Shown here piece by piece: positions 7,723-16,722 of a stretch of DNA of 64,000 nucleotides. Every line of letters starts with the position of its first letter. Within the stretch, counting starts at the first letter, position 1. The notes below the pieces were generated by a model, which was not told where the DNA came from, made no database searches, and saw only the letters and a list, made by a program, of their open reading frames with translations. The translations under genes and the position numbers were made by a program. The stretch is from Rariglobus sp041662485 (GTDB lineage: Bacteria; Verrucomicrobiota; Verrucomicrobiia; Opitutales; Opitutaceae), in assembly GCA_041662485.1 (NCBI GenBank), contig JBAZSJ010000002.1:1-64000 (forward strand), written 5' to 3'.

Positions 7723-9117
7723 TCAGCGGCTGGAGTAGAAGGCGTTGATCTTGTCCGCGACGTCACGGAAGCCGATGTCGTCGCTGTAGATGATCTTGAA
7801 TTCGTTGATGGCCTCGTCGGCCTTGCCCATCGCCTCGTAGCACTCGGCGAGCTGGTAGATGACGTCCTTCTTCAAGTCGTCCATGCCGGGTATCTCCGCC
7901 TTGGCGATCTGGAATTGGGCGACCGCGAGGTCGAACATTTTGCGGGCCTTGAGCGCCTTGCCCATGCCGGTGATCGCACCGATGCGAACCTTGGGATTTT
8001 TCTGCGCCTGCTGGTAGTTGGCGATGGCGTTTTGATAGTCGCCCGTCTCGAAAAGCAGATTGGCCAGCGTGAAACGGCCTTCGTAGTCGTTCGGGTAGCG
8101 CTCGACGTAGGTCTTGGCCTGGGCGATTTCGAATGCGGCAAAATCCGTCTTGGCCTTTGCGAGCTCGGCCTTGAGCGCGGCATCATCAGGCGACGCCTCC
8201 AGACGGGTTTCGATATGCTTCAGCTTCGCCTCAAGGAGGGCCGCCTGCAGGTCGTTTTCCTGTTTTTCCAAGCTGGTGTCGGCCGCGCCGCCGGGAAGCT
8301 TGCGCGCCTGCTGAACATAGTTGATCGCCTCGGCGAAGTTGCCGAGCTTGCGGTAGCCTTCGACGACGCTGCGGTAATGGTTGAGATTGTCGGGCTGCGC
8401 CTTGAGGCGTTCGAGCGCCTCGCCGATGAGGCGGTGGGTCATCTCTTCGGACGTGACGACCTTTGACGCCTGCTCCAACGAAACCGCCTGGGCTTCGTCA
8501 CGGAGCTTCTCGCGGAAGGAGCCCTTGTCCTCCCAGTTGCCCTGGGTGGTGGTCTGCGCGATGGCGGCCTTGCGCATGACCGCGAGGGCGTCGCCGTCCT
8601 GCGGATGCAGCTTGAGGAGCGTGTCGGCGGCGCGAAGGGCATCCTTCGGCCTTTTGGCGACAAGGAGCGCCTCGGCAAGATTGAGCAACGCCTCGCGGTC
8701 GGTGGGATTCTGCTCGTGAACGGCTTCCCAGGCAAAGGCGGTCGTCTCCGGCATCTCGAGGGCTTGGGCGGCTTCCGCCAAAAGTTTCAGCGCGGGGGTG
8801 CTCGTGGGATCGGCGGCAAGAAGCTTTTCCGCGTTTTCCATCTGCTTGGACGGATCTTTTTTGGCGCTTCCAAAAAGAAAACCCGCCTGCGTCACGGAGC
8901 CGAAAGCCTTGGAAAAAAACCTGTTCTTTGAATTAAACTGGCGCAGCTGGGCCACGCGCTGAAGCCTCCGGACCGGCAGGCAGCCGGGTGCTGTTTTCAA
9001 AACCTGGGCGGTCACCTCCAGCACATAGTCGAGATTGCCGCGCTGAAGCGCCACCTGGGCGTTTTCAAGCTGCTTCTGGAGACGTGAGTCCAACGATGAA
9101 AGGGGGATTTCTGGCAT
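7723..9117 (-). CDS. TPR-repeat protein
   Basis: A 464-residue, mainly helical protein with repeated tetratricopeptide-like units (for example SALKLLAEAAQALEMPE-type helices near 90-140 and the YPNDYEGRFTLANLLFETGDY unit near 350). A coiled-coil-like stretch, EKQENDLQAALLEAKLKHIE, lies near residue 290. No signal peptide or catalytic motif is seen; it is probably a scaffold. I place the start at the ATG at 9117 (MPEIPLSSLD) instead of an in-frame ATG 18 bases upstream, since MPEIPL begins the structured part. It is the last gene of a trpD-glmM-TPR run on this strand. Confidence 0.75.
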   Translation of the reverse strand: MPEIPLSSLDSRLQKQLENAQVALQRGNLDYVLEVTAQVLKTAPGCLPVRRLQRVAQLRQFNSKNRFFSKAFGSVTQAGFLFGSAKKDPSKQMENAEKLLAADPTSTPALKLLAEAAQALEMPETTAFAWEAVHEQNPTDREALLNLAEALLVAKRPKDALRAADTLLKLHPQDGDALAVMRKAAIAQTTTQGNWEDKGSFREKLRDEAQAVSLEQASKVVTSEEMTHRLIGEALERLKAQPDNLNHYRSVVEGYRKLGNFAEAINYVQQARKLPGGAADTSLEKQENDLQAALLEAKLKHIETRLEASPDDAALKAELAKAKTDFAAFEIAQAKTYVERYPNDYEGRFTLANLLFETGDYQNAIANYQQAQKNPKVRIGAITGMGKALKARKMFDLAVAQFQIAKAEIPGMDDLKKDVIYQLAECYEAMGKADEAINEFKIIYSDDIGFRDVADKINAFYSSR

Positions 9118-9174
9118 AGGGGATTCACCAAACAAATGACCTCTGTGGAAACGGTCAACGCTGGAGTGCCTTTT

Positions 9175-10503
9175 TCAGAGCACTTCCAAGTCGGCGCCGG
9201 CCGCCGTCGCGAGCCGTTCGATACCTGCCCTGACCACGGACTCCGACGGTCCTTCCACCAACAAACGCAATTTGGCCTCAGTGCCCGAAAAACGAACCAG
9301 CACCCGACCCTGCGCGCCCAGTTCCCGTTCCAACGCGGCAATCTCCGCGGCGAGAACGGCGCAGGAGGCCAGCTCTCGACGTTGCCGGACCTTCAGATTG
9401 CGCGTCGCCTGAGGGAATTTTTTCATCGCGGTCCGCAGTTCCGAAAGAGGCCGTCCGGTGGCGATCATGACCTCAAGGACCTTGAGCGCCGCCACCAAGC
9501 CGTCGCCGGTGGGCGCGATCTCCGCGCAGATGATGTGCCCGCTCGATTCGCCGCCCAGTTTCGCGCCCTCCGCCAGCATCCGCTCGATCACATAACGGTC
9601 GCCCACCGCGGTGCGAACGACCCGTCCGCCGGCGGCGGTAACGGCCGCGTCCACCCCGAGATTGCTCTGAACGGTCACGACCAGCGTGCCTGCCGTCAAC
9701 GTGCCCTTCCCCAGCGCATGCAGGGCCAGCAGCGTGAGAACTTCGTCACCATCCAAGACCTGTCCGTGTTCGTCGCACAGGATGCAACGGTCGCCGTCCC
9801 CGTCGTGCGCGATGCCCAGCCGGGCGCCGGTCGCGATCACTTTTGCCGCGAGTTTTTCCGGATGTTCGCTGCCCACGCCGTCGTTGATATTGGAGCCGTC
9901 GGGCTGGTCACCGACCGCGAAAACCTCGGCGCCAAGCGCGCGCAACACGACGGGACTCGTCAACGCGGTCGCGCCGTTCGCCGTGTCCAAAACAATTTTC
10001 CATCCGGACAGCGCCCGCGCCGGCAACAAGGCGCCCGCCGCCGCAATGTAGCCTGCGACCGCCGAGGTTTTCTCCACCACCGCCAAAGCCGCCGGTGCGA
10101 CGGTTGCCGGAGGAAGCAACTGCTCGAGCCGCACCTCGTCGGCGTCCGTGAGCTTGATGCCGGTGCCCGCGAAAAACTTGATGCCATTGTCCGCCGCCGG
10201 ATTGTGCGACGCGGTCACGACCACCCCGAGCGCCGCACCCTCGGCGCGAACAGCGCCGGCGACAGCCGGAGTCGGCAGCACGCCCAGCGAAACAGGTTCC
10301 AGTCCGGCGGCCGCCAGTCCCGCCGCGACGGCGCGAACGAGCGACTCGCCCGAGGCCCGCGTGTCGCGGCCGATGACCACGCGCCCGCGTCCGCCCGCCC
10401 ACTTTCCCGCCGCCTGTCCAAGGCGAAAGGCGAACGCCTCGTTCACAATGGGGCCGCCATAGGGACCGCGCACTCCGTCGGTGCCGAAATACTCGCGTTT
10501 CAT
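9175..10503 (-). CDS. glmM: Phosphoglucosamine mutase
   Basis: A 442-residue cytoplasmic enzyme that converts glucosamine-6-phosphate to glucosamine-1-phosphate for peptidoglycan and LPS precursors. The family landmarks are all present: N-terminal FGTDGVRG (6-13), active serine S99 in TASHNP, metal loop DGDGDR (234-239), and C-terminal phosphate-binding RFSGTEAKLR. Length matches the usual 440-450. Its ATG overlaps the trpD stop (ATGA), so translation is probably coupled. Confidence 0.95.
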   Translation of the reverse strand: MKREYFGTDGVRGPYGGPIVNEAFAFRLGQAAGKWAGGRGRVVIGRDTRASGESLVRAVAAGLAAAGLEPVSLGVLPTPAVAGAVRAEGAALGVVVTASHNPAADNGIKFFAGTGIKLTDADEVRLEQLLPPATVAPAALAVVEKTSAVAGYIAAAGALLPARALSGWKIVLDTANGATALTSPVVLRALGAEVFAVGDQPDGSNINDGVGSEHPEKLAAKVIATGARLGIAHDGDGDRCILCDEHGQVLDGDEVLTLLALHALGKGTLTAGTLVVTVQSNLGVDAAVTAAGGRVVRTAVGDRYVIERMLAEGAKLGGESSGHIICAEIAPTGDGLVAALKVLEVMIATGRPLSELRTAMKKFPQATRNLKVRQRRELASCAVLAAEIAALERELGAQGRVLVRFSGTEAKLRLLVEGPSESVVRAGIERLATAAGADLEVL

Positions 10504-11546
10504 GCGTGGAAAAACTCCTTGGTCGCGGCGATTTTAGCCTTCACCGCCCCGCCCAGTAAAAACCCTCGGACCGGCTCGATCCCGTCGCGCAACGATGCGG
10601 TGCGTCCGGTGATCCAGAGCGCGGCGGCGGCGTTGAACACGATCGTGTCCGCCAGTCCGGACGGCGCGCGGCCCGCCAGCAACGCCTCGACGATGGCCTT
10701 GTTGGTCTCCAAATCACCGCCCTGAAGATCGGCAAAGGGCGCAGGGGGAAACCCATAATCTGCGCCGCTCCAGCGGCCGTCGACGGAACGCAACCGGCCG
10801 ATGCCGCGCACGCGGTTGAGCGTCGTGGTCGTCAACTCGTCGATGCCATGACCCGGCGAAATCACCCCGTGTGCGGCCAGACCGGCCCCGGTTCCGAGCA
10901 GATCAAAAACATCTGCCAGTTTCGCGACCCACGCCTCTGAAAAAACGCCCAACAACACGTTGGCCGGACGACCGGGATTGATCAGCGGACCAAGAATATT
11001 GAACACCGTGCGCCGTCCCTGCGCCGCGAGCAGTTTCCTCACCGGACCGATATGTTTGAAAGTGGGATGATAAGCCGGCGCGAAAAAAAACGCGTAGCCG
11101 AGCTGGTCGAGCGCCGCGCGCTGCTTTTCCGGCGGCGCCTGCAGATCCACGCCGAGCGCCGCGAGCAGGTCGGCGCTGCCGCACTTGGAGGTGACGCCTC
11201 GGTTGCCGTGCTTCATCACCGGCACTCCCGCGCAGGCCAGCGTGAGCACCACCATGCTGGAAATATTGAAACCGCCCGCAAGATCCCCGCCCGTGCCGAC
11301 CACGTCGATGGCCTGCTCAGCCCAGGCCTCGACGCCCGGATTCACCGCCCGGGCACGAAACTCCCGGGCAAACGCCGCCAGCTCGTTGGCCGTCTCTCCT
11401 TTGTCGCCGAGCGCGATGAGGAACGCGGCCTTCCCATCATCGGCCACTTCGGGCGAGGACAGCGAGGCGGCGGCGGTTGCCACTTCGGCGGGCGTCAGCT
11501 CCTGGCTCGCCGTCAGTCGGCGCGTGAGTTCGGAAAGTTCGGACAT
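10500..11546 (-). CDS. trpD: Anthranilate phosphoribosyltransferase
   Basis: A 348-residue enzyme of tryptophan synthesis that joins anthranilate to PRPP. PRPP and anthranilate motifs are seen: DVVGTGGD (82-89), NISS and KHGNRGVTSKCGSADLL (112-128). I use ATG 11546 (MSELSELTRRL), which gives the normal family length; an in-frame codon 42 bases upstream would add an unlikely leader. It is uncoupled from the other trp gene seen here (trpA at 47571), so the trp genes are dispersed in this genome. It runs into glmM by a 4-base overlap. Confidence 0.94.
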   Translation of the reverse strand: MSELSELTRRLTASQELTPAEVATAAASLSSPEVADDGKAAFLIALGDKGETANELAAFAREFRARAVNPGVEAWAEQAIDVVGTGGDLAGGFNISSMVVLTLACAGVPVMKHGNRGVTSKCGSADLLAALGVDLQAPPEKQRAALDQLGYAFFFAPAYHPTFKHIGPVRKLLAAQGRRTVFNILGPLINPGRPANVLLGVFSEAWVAKLADVFDLLGTGAGLAAHGVISPGHGIDELTTTTLNRVRGIGRLRSVDGRWSGADYGFPPAPFADLQGGDLETNKAIVEALLAGRAPSGLADTIVFNAAAALWITGRTASLRDGIEPVRGFLLGGAVKAKIAATKEFFHA

Positions 11547-11611
11547 GAGGGCACATGGAATCGAAAAAGCTCCCTGCGTGGAAAGCATAAACTCGACACC
11601 CCTTCCTCCTT

Positions 11612-12625
11612 ATGGGAGCAACGCCCGTGCCTCGCATCATCTCCCTTCTCGGACTCTGCCTCGCGCTGGTCGCCCCCTGTTTCGGCGAATCCGTCATGGA
11701 AACCACCCCGGCCAAGGCCGCTCCCGTCGCCGAACTCGACGTCGGCGACGCGATCATCCTCGGCGTCATCGAAGGTATCACGGAATTTCTGCCCATCTCC
11801 TCAACGGGGCATCTCATCATCGCCAACACGTTTCTCCATCTCGACGGCGAAACGCCCCTCAACGGCGCCGACGGACAGCCGCTCTGGTATAAAAAACCGT
11901 CGCCCAAACACCCCGAGGGCCAGCCCCTCACCCTCAAACTCGCCGCCGACACCTACGTGGTCGTCATCCAGTTCGGTGCCATCGCCGCCGTCGCCGGACT
12001 CTATTGGAGGCAGGTTCGCTCGATGCTGCTCGGCCTAGTCGGACGCGATTCGGCCGGTCTGGTCCTCTTTCGCAACCTGATGATCGCCTTCGTGCCGGCC
12101 GCCGCCTTGGGATTCACCCTGCACGACTGGATCGACAAGCACCTGTTTTCGATCGAAGCGGTCATCACCGCGCAAATCAGCGGCGCGGTCCTGATGTTTG
12201 CCGCCGAACGCTGGCGCAAAACCCATGCCTCCACCAAACCCATCGGCGAGCTGTCCTCGCGCAACGCCCTCGGCATCGGCGCGCTCCAGTGCGCCGCGCT
12301 CTGGCCGGGCACCAGCCGCTCGATGACGACCATCGTGGGCGGCTACTTCGCCGGCCTCGACCCGCGCAAGGCGGCGGAATTCAGTTTTCTCCTCGGCTTG
12401 GTGACGCTCACCGCCGCGACCATCTATAAAAGCCACAAATCCGGAGCGGCCATGATCGAAGTGTTCGGCTGGCCCCACGTGCTTCTGGGCTGTGCGGTGG
12501 CGGCGGTCACGGCGGCCCTCTCGATCCGCTTCCTTATCCACTACCTCACGCGGCACGGACTGGGTCTTTTTGCCATATACCGTCTCGTGACGGCGGCGGC
12601 TCTGATCGCGTGGTTTTGGTTCTGA
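11612..12625 (+). CDS. uppP: Undecaprenyl-diphosphatase (UppP/BacA)
   Basis: A 337-residue polytopic membrane enzyme that recycles undecaprenyl diphosphate to the monophosphate carrier for cell-wall synthesis. The two catalytic blocks are clear: EGITEFLPISSTGHL near 50-65 and WPGTSRSMTTI near 230-240. It is some 60 residues longer than the E. coli protein. There is a signal-like N-terminal helix before the first catalytic block and a 35-40 residue polar insert (near GETPLNGADGQPLWYKK) right after it. Divergent from trpD; the start at ATG 11612 could instead be the internal Met near 11696. Confidence 0.93.
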   Translation: MGATPVPRIISLLGLCLALVAPCFGESVMETTPAKAAPVAELDVGDAIILGVIEGITEFLPISSTGHLIIANTFLHLDGETPLNGADGQPLWYKKPSPKHPEGQPLTLKLAADTYVVVIQFGAIAAVAGLYWRQVRSMLLGLVGRDSAGLVLFRNLMIAFVPAAALGFTLHDWIDKHLFSIEAVITAQISGAVLMFAAERWRKTHASTKPIGELSSRNALGIGALQCAALWPGTSRSMTTIVGGYFAGLDPRKAAEFSFLLGLVTLTAATIYKSHKSGAAMIEVFGWPHVLLGCAVAAVTAALSIRFLIHYLTRHGLGLFAIYRLVTAAALIAWFWF

Positions 12626-12648
12626 TTGAACCCCGCCGGTTATAGCGC

Positions 12649-12676
12649 TTGACGATGGAAAGCGCGGCCCTCTACC
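12649..12676 (+). promoter_or_regulatory. Possible promoter of rpmF-plsX-fabH
   Basis: TTGACG (12649-12654) is followed after 16-17 bases by a weak TCTACC-like -10, about 70 bases before rpmF. The -35 is convincing, the -10 is not. Confidence 0.3.
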
Positions 12677-12745
12677 TTGACCCTTTACCACTCATCACAG
12701 ACCTCGTTAAACGAACGTCACCCACACCTTTAATCCACACCGACC

Positions 12746-12925
12746 ATGGCTAATCCGAAACGCAAGCAGTCCAAACGCCGCAGCGCCAACCGCCGCGCAG
12801 CCAACGCTTTCAAGGCTCCCCAGATCGCCAAAGACCCGACCGATGGCACGGCTTTCCGCCCCCATCACGTGAATCCGACCAACGGCACGTATCGCGGTCG
12901 CCAAGTGGTCAACGTCGAGGTCTAA
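12746..12925 (+). CDS. rpmF: 50S ribosomal protein L32
   Basis: A 59-residue, very basic protein beginning MANPKRKQSKRRSANRRAA, the usual L32 opening (MAVPKRKTSKSRR in other bacteria), which helps form the peptidyl-transferase side of the large subunit. There is no zinc-binding Cys set, so it is the Cys-less form. The gene directly precedes plsX, the conserved rpmF-plsX-fabH order that links ribosome and membrane synthesis. It is easy to overlook because of its size. Confidence 0.93.
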   Translation: MANPKRKQSKRRSANRRAANAFKAPQIAKDPTDGTAFRPHHVNPTNGTYRGRQVVNVEV

Positions 12926-12965
12926 GCCTCGCGTAAACGGCATATTAATCTCCACCATCCAGGCG

Positions 12966-14030
12966 ATGGTTACCCCATCCGGTGTATCCGGTCGTATCGC
13001 GGTTGACGCGATGGGAGCCGACCTCGGTCCGCCCGAGGTGGTCGCGGCTGTAAAGCTGGCCCTCGACGAGTTTACGGACCTTAACCCGGTCACGCTCGTG
13101 GGCGACGAGGCGGTGCTTAAACCGCTTCTTGAGCAGCATGGTCTGAGCGCCCATCCCAAGCTCGGGCTTCTCCATGCGTCCGAAATCGTAACGATGGAAG
13201 ACAAGCCGCTTCTCGCGCTCAAGCGCAAGAAGGACGCCTCGATGTTCAGGGCCATCGAACTGGTCAAATCGGGCGAAGCCTCCGCCGTCGTCAGCTGCGG
13301 CAACACCGGCGCGCTCATGGCCGGCGGCACGATCAAGCTGCGCACCCTCGAAGGCGTCGCCCGCCCCGCCCTCGCCGCGATCATCCCGAGGGAAAACGGC
13401 TACTTCATCCTCATCGACGCCGGCGCCAACCCCGAGTCCGAGCCCGAGCATCTCGTGCACAACGCGATCCTCGGCACCCACTACGCCCGCGTCGTGCTGG
13501 GCGTCGCCAATCCCCGCGTCGGCCTGCTCACCATCGGCACCGAGGAAGGCAAGGGCAACGCGCTCATCGCCGCCACCCACGACCACTTCAAAAACCTCGG
13601 CGACCTCGTCAACTACGTCGGCCCGACCGAAGGCTTTCAGGTGTTCACCGACCATTGCGACGTCGCTGTCTGCGACGGTTTTGTCGGCAACCTCCTGCTC
13701 AAAAGCTGGGAGTCCCTCGCCCACTTTTTCTCCGCGACCCTCAAGACCGAGCTCAAGGCCAACCCGCTGCGCCTCACCGGCGCGATCCTCGCCGGCGGCG
13801 CGTTCAAGGCCCTGAAAAAACGCATCAACCCCGAGACCTACGGCGGCGCGCCTCTCCTCGGCCTGCGCGGCAACGTCCTCAAGGCCCACGGCTCCAGCAG
13901 CCGCCACGCGATCAAAAACGCGATTCGCGTCGCCAACGCGGTCGTCAAGGCCGACATGATCCACCACATCGAAACCGACGTCGCCCGCGCCAACCTTGTC
14001 ATCAGCCCGGCCCCCGCCGACACTCTCTGA
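12966..14030 (+). CDS. plsX: Phosphate acyltransferase PlsX
   Basis: A 354-residue peripheral membrane enzyme that turns acyl-ACP into acyl-phosphate at the start of phospholipid synthesis. The N-terminal IAVDAMGADLGPPEVV and internal SCGNTGALMAGG and DGFVGNLLLKSWES blocks are diagnostic. Start ATG 12966 is 40 bases after rpmF. A Met-Val-Thr-Pro leader of about ten residues precedes the core. Gap to fabH is nine bases. Confidence 0.95.
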   Translation: MVTPSGVSGRIAVDAMGADLGPPEVVAAVKLALDEFTDLNPVTLVGDEAVLKPLLEQHGLSAHPKLGLLHASEIVTMEDKPLLALKRKKDASMFRAIELVKSGEASAVVSCGNTGALMAGGTIKLRTLEGVARPALAAIIPRENGYFILIDAGANPESEPEHLVHNAILGTHYARVVLGVANPRVGLLTIGTEEGKGNALIAATHDHFKNLGDLVNYVGPTEGFQVFTDHCDVAVCDGFVGNLLLKSWESLAHFFSATLKTELKANPLRLTGAILAGGAFKALKKRINPETYGGAPLLGLRGNVLKAHGSSSRHAIKNAIRVANAVVKADMIHHIETDVARANLVISPAPADTL

Positions 14031-14039
14031 CCTCATCAC

Positions 14040-15029
14040 ATGGGTTCCCCCGCTATCGCCATCCTCGGCACCGGCTCCTACGCACCGGTCAAAGCCCTCA
14101 CAAACGAGGAACTTTCTAAGCAGGTGGACACATCCCATGAGTGGATTTTTAGCCGCACGGGCATCTCCGAGCGCCGCATCGCCAACGAGGAGGAGACCAC
14201 CTCTTTCATGGCCGCCGCCGCCGCCCGCGCCGCCTTGGCGGACGCAGGTTTGACGGCCGCGGACATTGATCTCGTGATCGTGGCCACCGTCACCCCCGAC
14301 ATGCCCATGCCGGCCACGGCCTGCTTCGTTCAGAACCTGCTCGGGGTTTCGCACCACGCCGCCAGCTTTGACGTCAACGCGGCCTGCTCCGGTTTTATCT
14401 ACGCCCTCGACACCGCGTGGGCCATGCTCGCCTCGGGCCGCTACCGCCACGCCCTTGTCATCGGCGCAGAAAAATTTTCCACCGTCCTCAACTGGAAGGA
14501 CCGCACCACCTGCGTGCTGTTCGGCGACGGCGCGGGCGCCGTCGTGATCGGCCCCGCCCGCGGCACCGCGGAAATCCTCGGCGTCCGCCTTTACGCCGAA
14601 GGCGGCCACAGCGATCTCCTCTGCATTCCGGGAGGCGGCAGCCGCGTCCCTGATCCGACGGCCAACCCCGAGGGACCGCAGCGCGCCGTCGTCATGAAAG
14701 GCCGGGAGATTTTCAAGATCGCCGTCCGCGAGATGGAACAGGCCGCCCGCGAAATCCTCGCCGCTCACGATCTTAAGCCCGACCAGATTGCCTGCGTCAT
14801 CCCTCATCAGGCCAACCTGCGGATCATCCACGCCCTGACCGAATACCTTGAGCTGCCCCGTGACCGGGTGTTTGTTAACCTCGAACGCTACGGCAACACC
14901 TCCGCCGCCTCGATCCCCCTCGCCCTGGACGAAGCCCGCCGCTCCGGCCGGATCAAATCCGGCGACCTCACGCTCCTGCTCGCCTTCGGGGCAGGCTTGA
15001 CCTATGGGTCCGCGCTGGTTCGCTGGTAA
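14040..15029 (+). CDS. fabH: 3-oxoacyl-ACP synthase III (KAS III)
   Basis: A 329-residue condensing enzyme that starts fatty-acid synthesis from acetyl-CoA and malonyl-ACP. The catalytic triad is C116 (NAACSGF), H256 (IPHQAN) and N286 (GNTSAA). Start motif ILGTGSYAP and the WIFSRTGISERR block are typical. Tightly spaced after plsX and 12 bases before the bamD-like gene, so it is probably part of one long transcript. Confidence 0.95.
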   Translation: MGSPAIAILGTGSYAPVKALTNEELSKQVDTSHEWIFSRTGISERRIANEEETTSFMAAAAARAALADAGLTAADIDLVIVATVTPDMPMPATACFVQNLLGVSHHAASFDVNAACSGFIYALDTAWAMLASGRYRHALVIGAEKFSTVLNWKDRTTCVLFGDGAGAVVIGPARGTAEILGVRLYAEGGHSDLLCIPGGGSRVPDPTANPEGPQRAVVMKGREIFKIAVREMEQAAREILAAHDLKPDQIACVIPHQANLRIIHALTEYLELPRDRVFVNLERYGNTSAASIPLALDEARRSGRIKSGDLTLLLAFGAGLTYGSALVRW

Positions 15030-15041
15030 ATCTTTACCGAC

Positions 15042-16094
15042 ATGCCCACCTTGCCCGCCCGCGCGTTCTCCGCCCTCTGTGTCATCAGTTTCGTGCTCGC
15101 GGTTTTCACGGGCTCCGCGGCCCGCGCCGATCTGGTGTGGACCCCCGCGACCGGATGGAAGGTCGAGGGCGACAGCGTTCTCAAGGGCATCCTTCCCGAG
15201 GAGGGCCGCAATGCGCTCGACTCGATGAACAAGGCGCGCGCCGCCGAGGAAAACGGCCATCGCTCCTCCGCGATGAGCAGCTACGAAAAGATCGCCAAAA
15301 AATACCCCCACTCGATCTACGCCTCCGAAGCCCTCTACCGGGCCGCCAAAATCCGCCTTGCGCGCAAGCAATACTTCAAGGCCTTCAACGAATTCCAGGA
15401 CGTCGTCACAAACTATCCCAATTCCAGCCATTTTGACGAGATCATCGGCGAGCAATACCGCATCGCCAACGCCCTGCTCGAAGGAGCGCGCAACCGTTAT
15501 TGGGGCCTCATCCCGGGCTTTAAGAACCGCGCCAAGGGCATCGATTATTTCGAGAAGGTCATCGTGGCCGCCCCCTACAGCGACTACGCCCCGCTCGCCC
15601 TCATGAACATCGCCCAGGGCCACCAGAAGCTGCACGAGCCCGACGAGGCCATCGATGCGCTGGACCGGATGATCAACAGCTATCCGCAAAGCCTGCTCGC
15701 CCCGGATGCCTACCTGAGGCTCGCCCAAGCCCACGCCTCGCTCGTCGAAGGCCCCGCCTACGACCAGGCCTCGGCCAAACAGGCCATCACCTACTTCGAG
15801 GATTTCATGATCCTCTTCCCCTCGGACACCGGGGTCAAAACCGCCGACACCGGACTCGCCAACATGAAGCAGGAGTTCTCCCAGAGCAAAATCACCATCG
15901 GCGATTTCTACTTCTACAAGCGCTCCAACTACAAGGCGGCCCGTGTGTTTTACAACGAGGCGATCACCTCCTACCCGGATTCCGAAGTGGCCAAGGTCGC
16001 CCGTGCGCGCCTCGACGCGGTTGATGCCGCCGAGCAGAAGTCCAAGAACCCGCCGCCGCCCCACAAGATCGGGCCCCGTTTCTGGATGTTCTAA
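15042..16094 (+). CDS. bamD: BamD-like outer-membrane assembly TPR protein
   Basis: A 350-residue exported protein with a cleavable signal (residues 1-29, ending SAARA) and tandem TPR-like units from about 55 to 320, such as SSAMSSYEKIAKKYPHSIYASEALYR, in the BamD/YbgF-like pattern. In proteobacteria BamD is a lipoprotein of the Bam complex that inserts outer-membrane barrels. Here no lipobox Cys follows the signal, so membrane attachment would differ. It lies between fabH and an LptE-like gene, a sensible envelope-biogenesis context. Confidence 0.75.
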   Translation: MPTLPARAFSALCVISFVLAVFTGSAARADLVWTPATGWKVEGDSVLKGILPEEGRNALDSMNKARAAEENGHRSSAMSSYEKIAKKYPHSIYASEALYRAAKIRLARKQYFKAFNEFQDVVTNYPNSSHFDEIIGEQYRIANALLEGARNRYWGLIPGFKNRAKGIDYFEKVIVAAPYSDYAPLALMNIAQGHQKLHEPDEAIDALDRMINSYPQSLLAPDAYLRLAQAHASLVEGPAYDQASAKQAITYFEDFMILFPSDTGVKTADTGLANMKQEFSQSKITIGDFYFYKRSNYKAARVFYNEAITSYPDSEVAKVARARLDAVDAAEQKSKNPPPPHKIGPRFWMF

Positions 16095-16118
16095 GCGTCG
16101 CCTGTCCATTCCTCTTTC

Positions 16119-16622
16119 ATGCGCACGTTCCTCCTTTGCCTCGTCGGTCTCTTCGCACTCTCCGGCTGCGCCAACTACCACTTGGGCAGCGGCGGCAAAC
16201 TGGCCTTCCAGACCATTTACGTCGCTCCGGTCGTCAACGAGAGCAACCTGCCCCAGTCGGTCGCCGTGGTCAGCACCGTCCTGCGCGAGGCCTTCCTCAA
16301 GGACGGACGCGTCACCCTCGTCAACACCCCCGATCAGGCCGACGCCGTCCTCACCGTCAAACTCGTGAAATACGGACGCAGCGTCACCGCCAGCCAGTCC
16401 AACGACACCGGCCAGGCCCGCAAATTCGACGTCACCCTCGACGCCGAGGCCAGCCTCCGCGACAACCGCCAGAACAAATTCCTTTTCGAGAAGCGCAAGG
16501 TCGAGGCCGTCCGCGAGGTCTTCACCGACAGCGGCCAGCTCCAGTCCGAGTATAACAACGTCCCCGTTCTGGCCGAGACCCTGGCCAAGAACATTCTCAG
16601 CGCCACGCTCGACGTGTGGTAG
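16119..16622 (+). CDS. LptE-like LPS-assembly lipoprotein
   Basis: A 167-residue lipoprotein: signal with lipobox LSGC (Cys 20), then a small alpha/beta domain with IYVAPVVNESNLPQSVAVVSTVLREAF, the pattern of the LptE family that plugs the LptD barrel and delivers LPS to the cell surface. It also resembles other short outer-membrane lipoproteins with a similar fold, so LptE is the best but not the only reading. It follows the bamD-like gene by 24 bases. Confidence 0.65.
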   Translation: MRTFLLCLVGLFALSGCANYHLGSGGKLAFQTIYVAPVVNESNLPQSVAVVSTVLREAFLKDGRVTLVNTPDQADAVLTVKLVKYGRSVTASQSNDTGQARKFDVTLDAEASLRDNRQNKFLFEKRKVEAVREVFTDSGQLQSEYNNVPVLAETLAKNILSATLDVW

Positions 16623-16630
16623 GCGGTGGA

Positions 16631-16650
16631 GCGCGTTGTCCCCAACGCGC
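16631..16650. repeat. Small REP-like hairpin before rpe
   Basis: GCGCGTTG and CAACGCGC arms around TCCC lie between the LptE-like gene and rpe. A related GCGCGTTA/TAACGCGC hairpin is at 44598. It may be a terminator or an intergenic repeat. Confidence 0.45.
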
Positions 16651-16722
16651 TTGCCTTATGCCGCAACCGGACGCTCGGAATTCGGCTTCCCATTTTGCGC
16701 TCTTCGCCCTGATGTTGCGCGC

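Noticed and set aside
12945..16181. A very long open frame on the minus strand opposite plsX, fabH and the bamD-like gene
   Set aside because: It mirrors three well-supported genes, is Gly/Val/Asp/Glu-rich as expected of the antisense of GC-rich codons, and shows no domain or signal.
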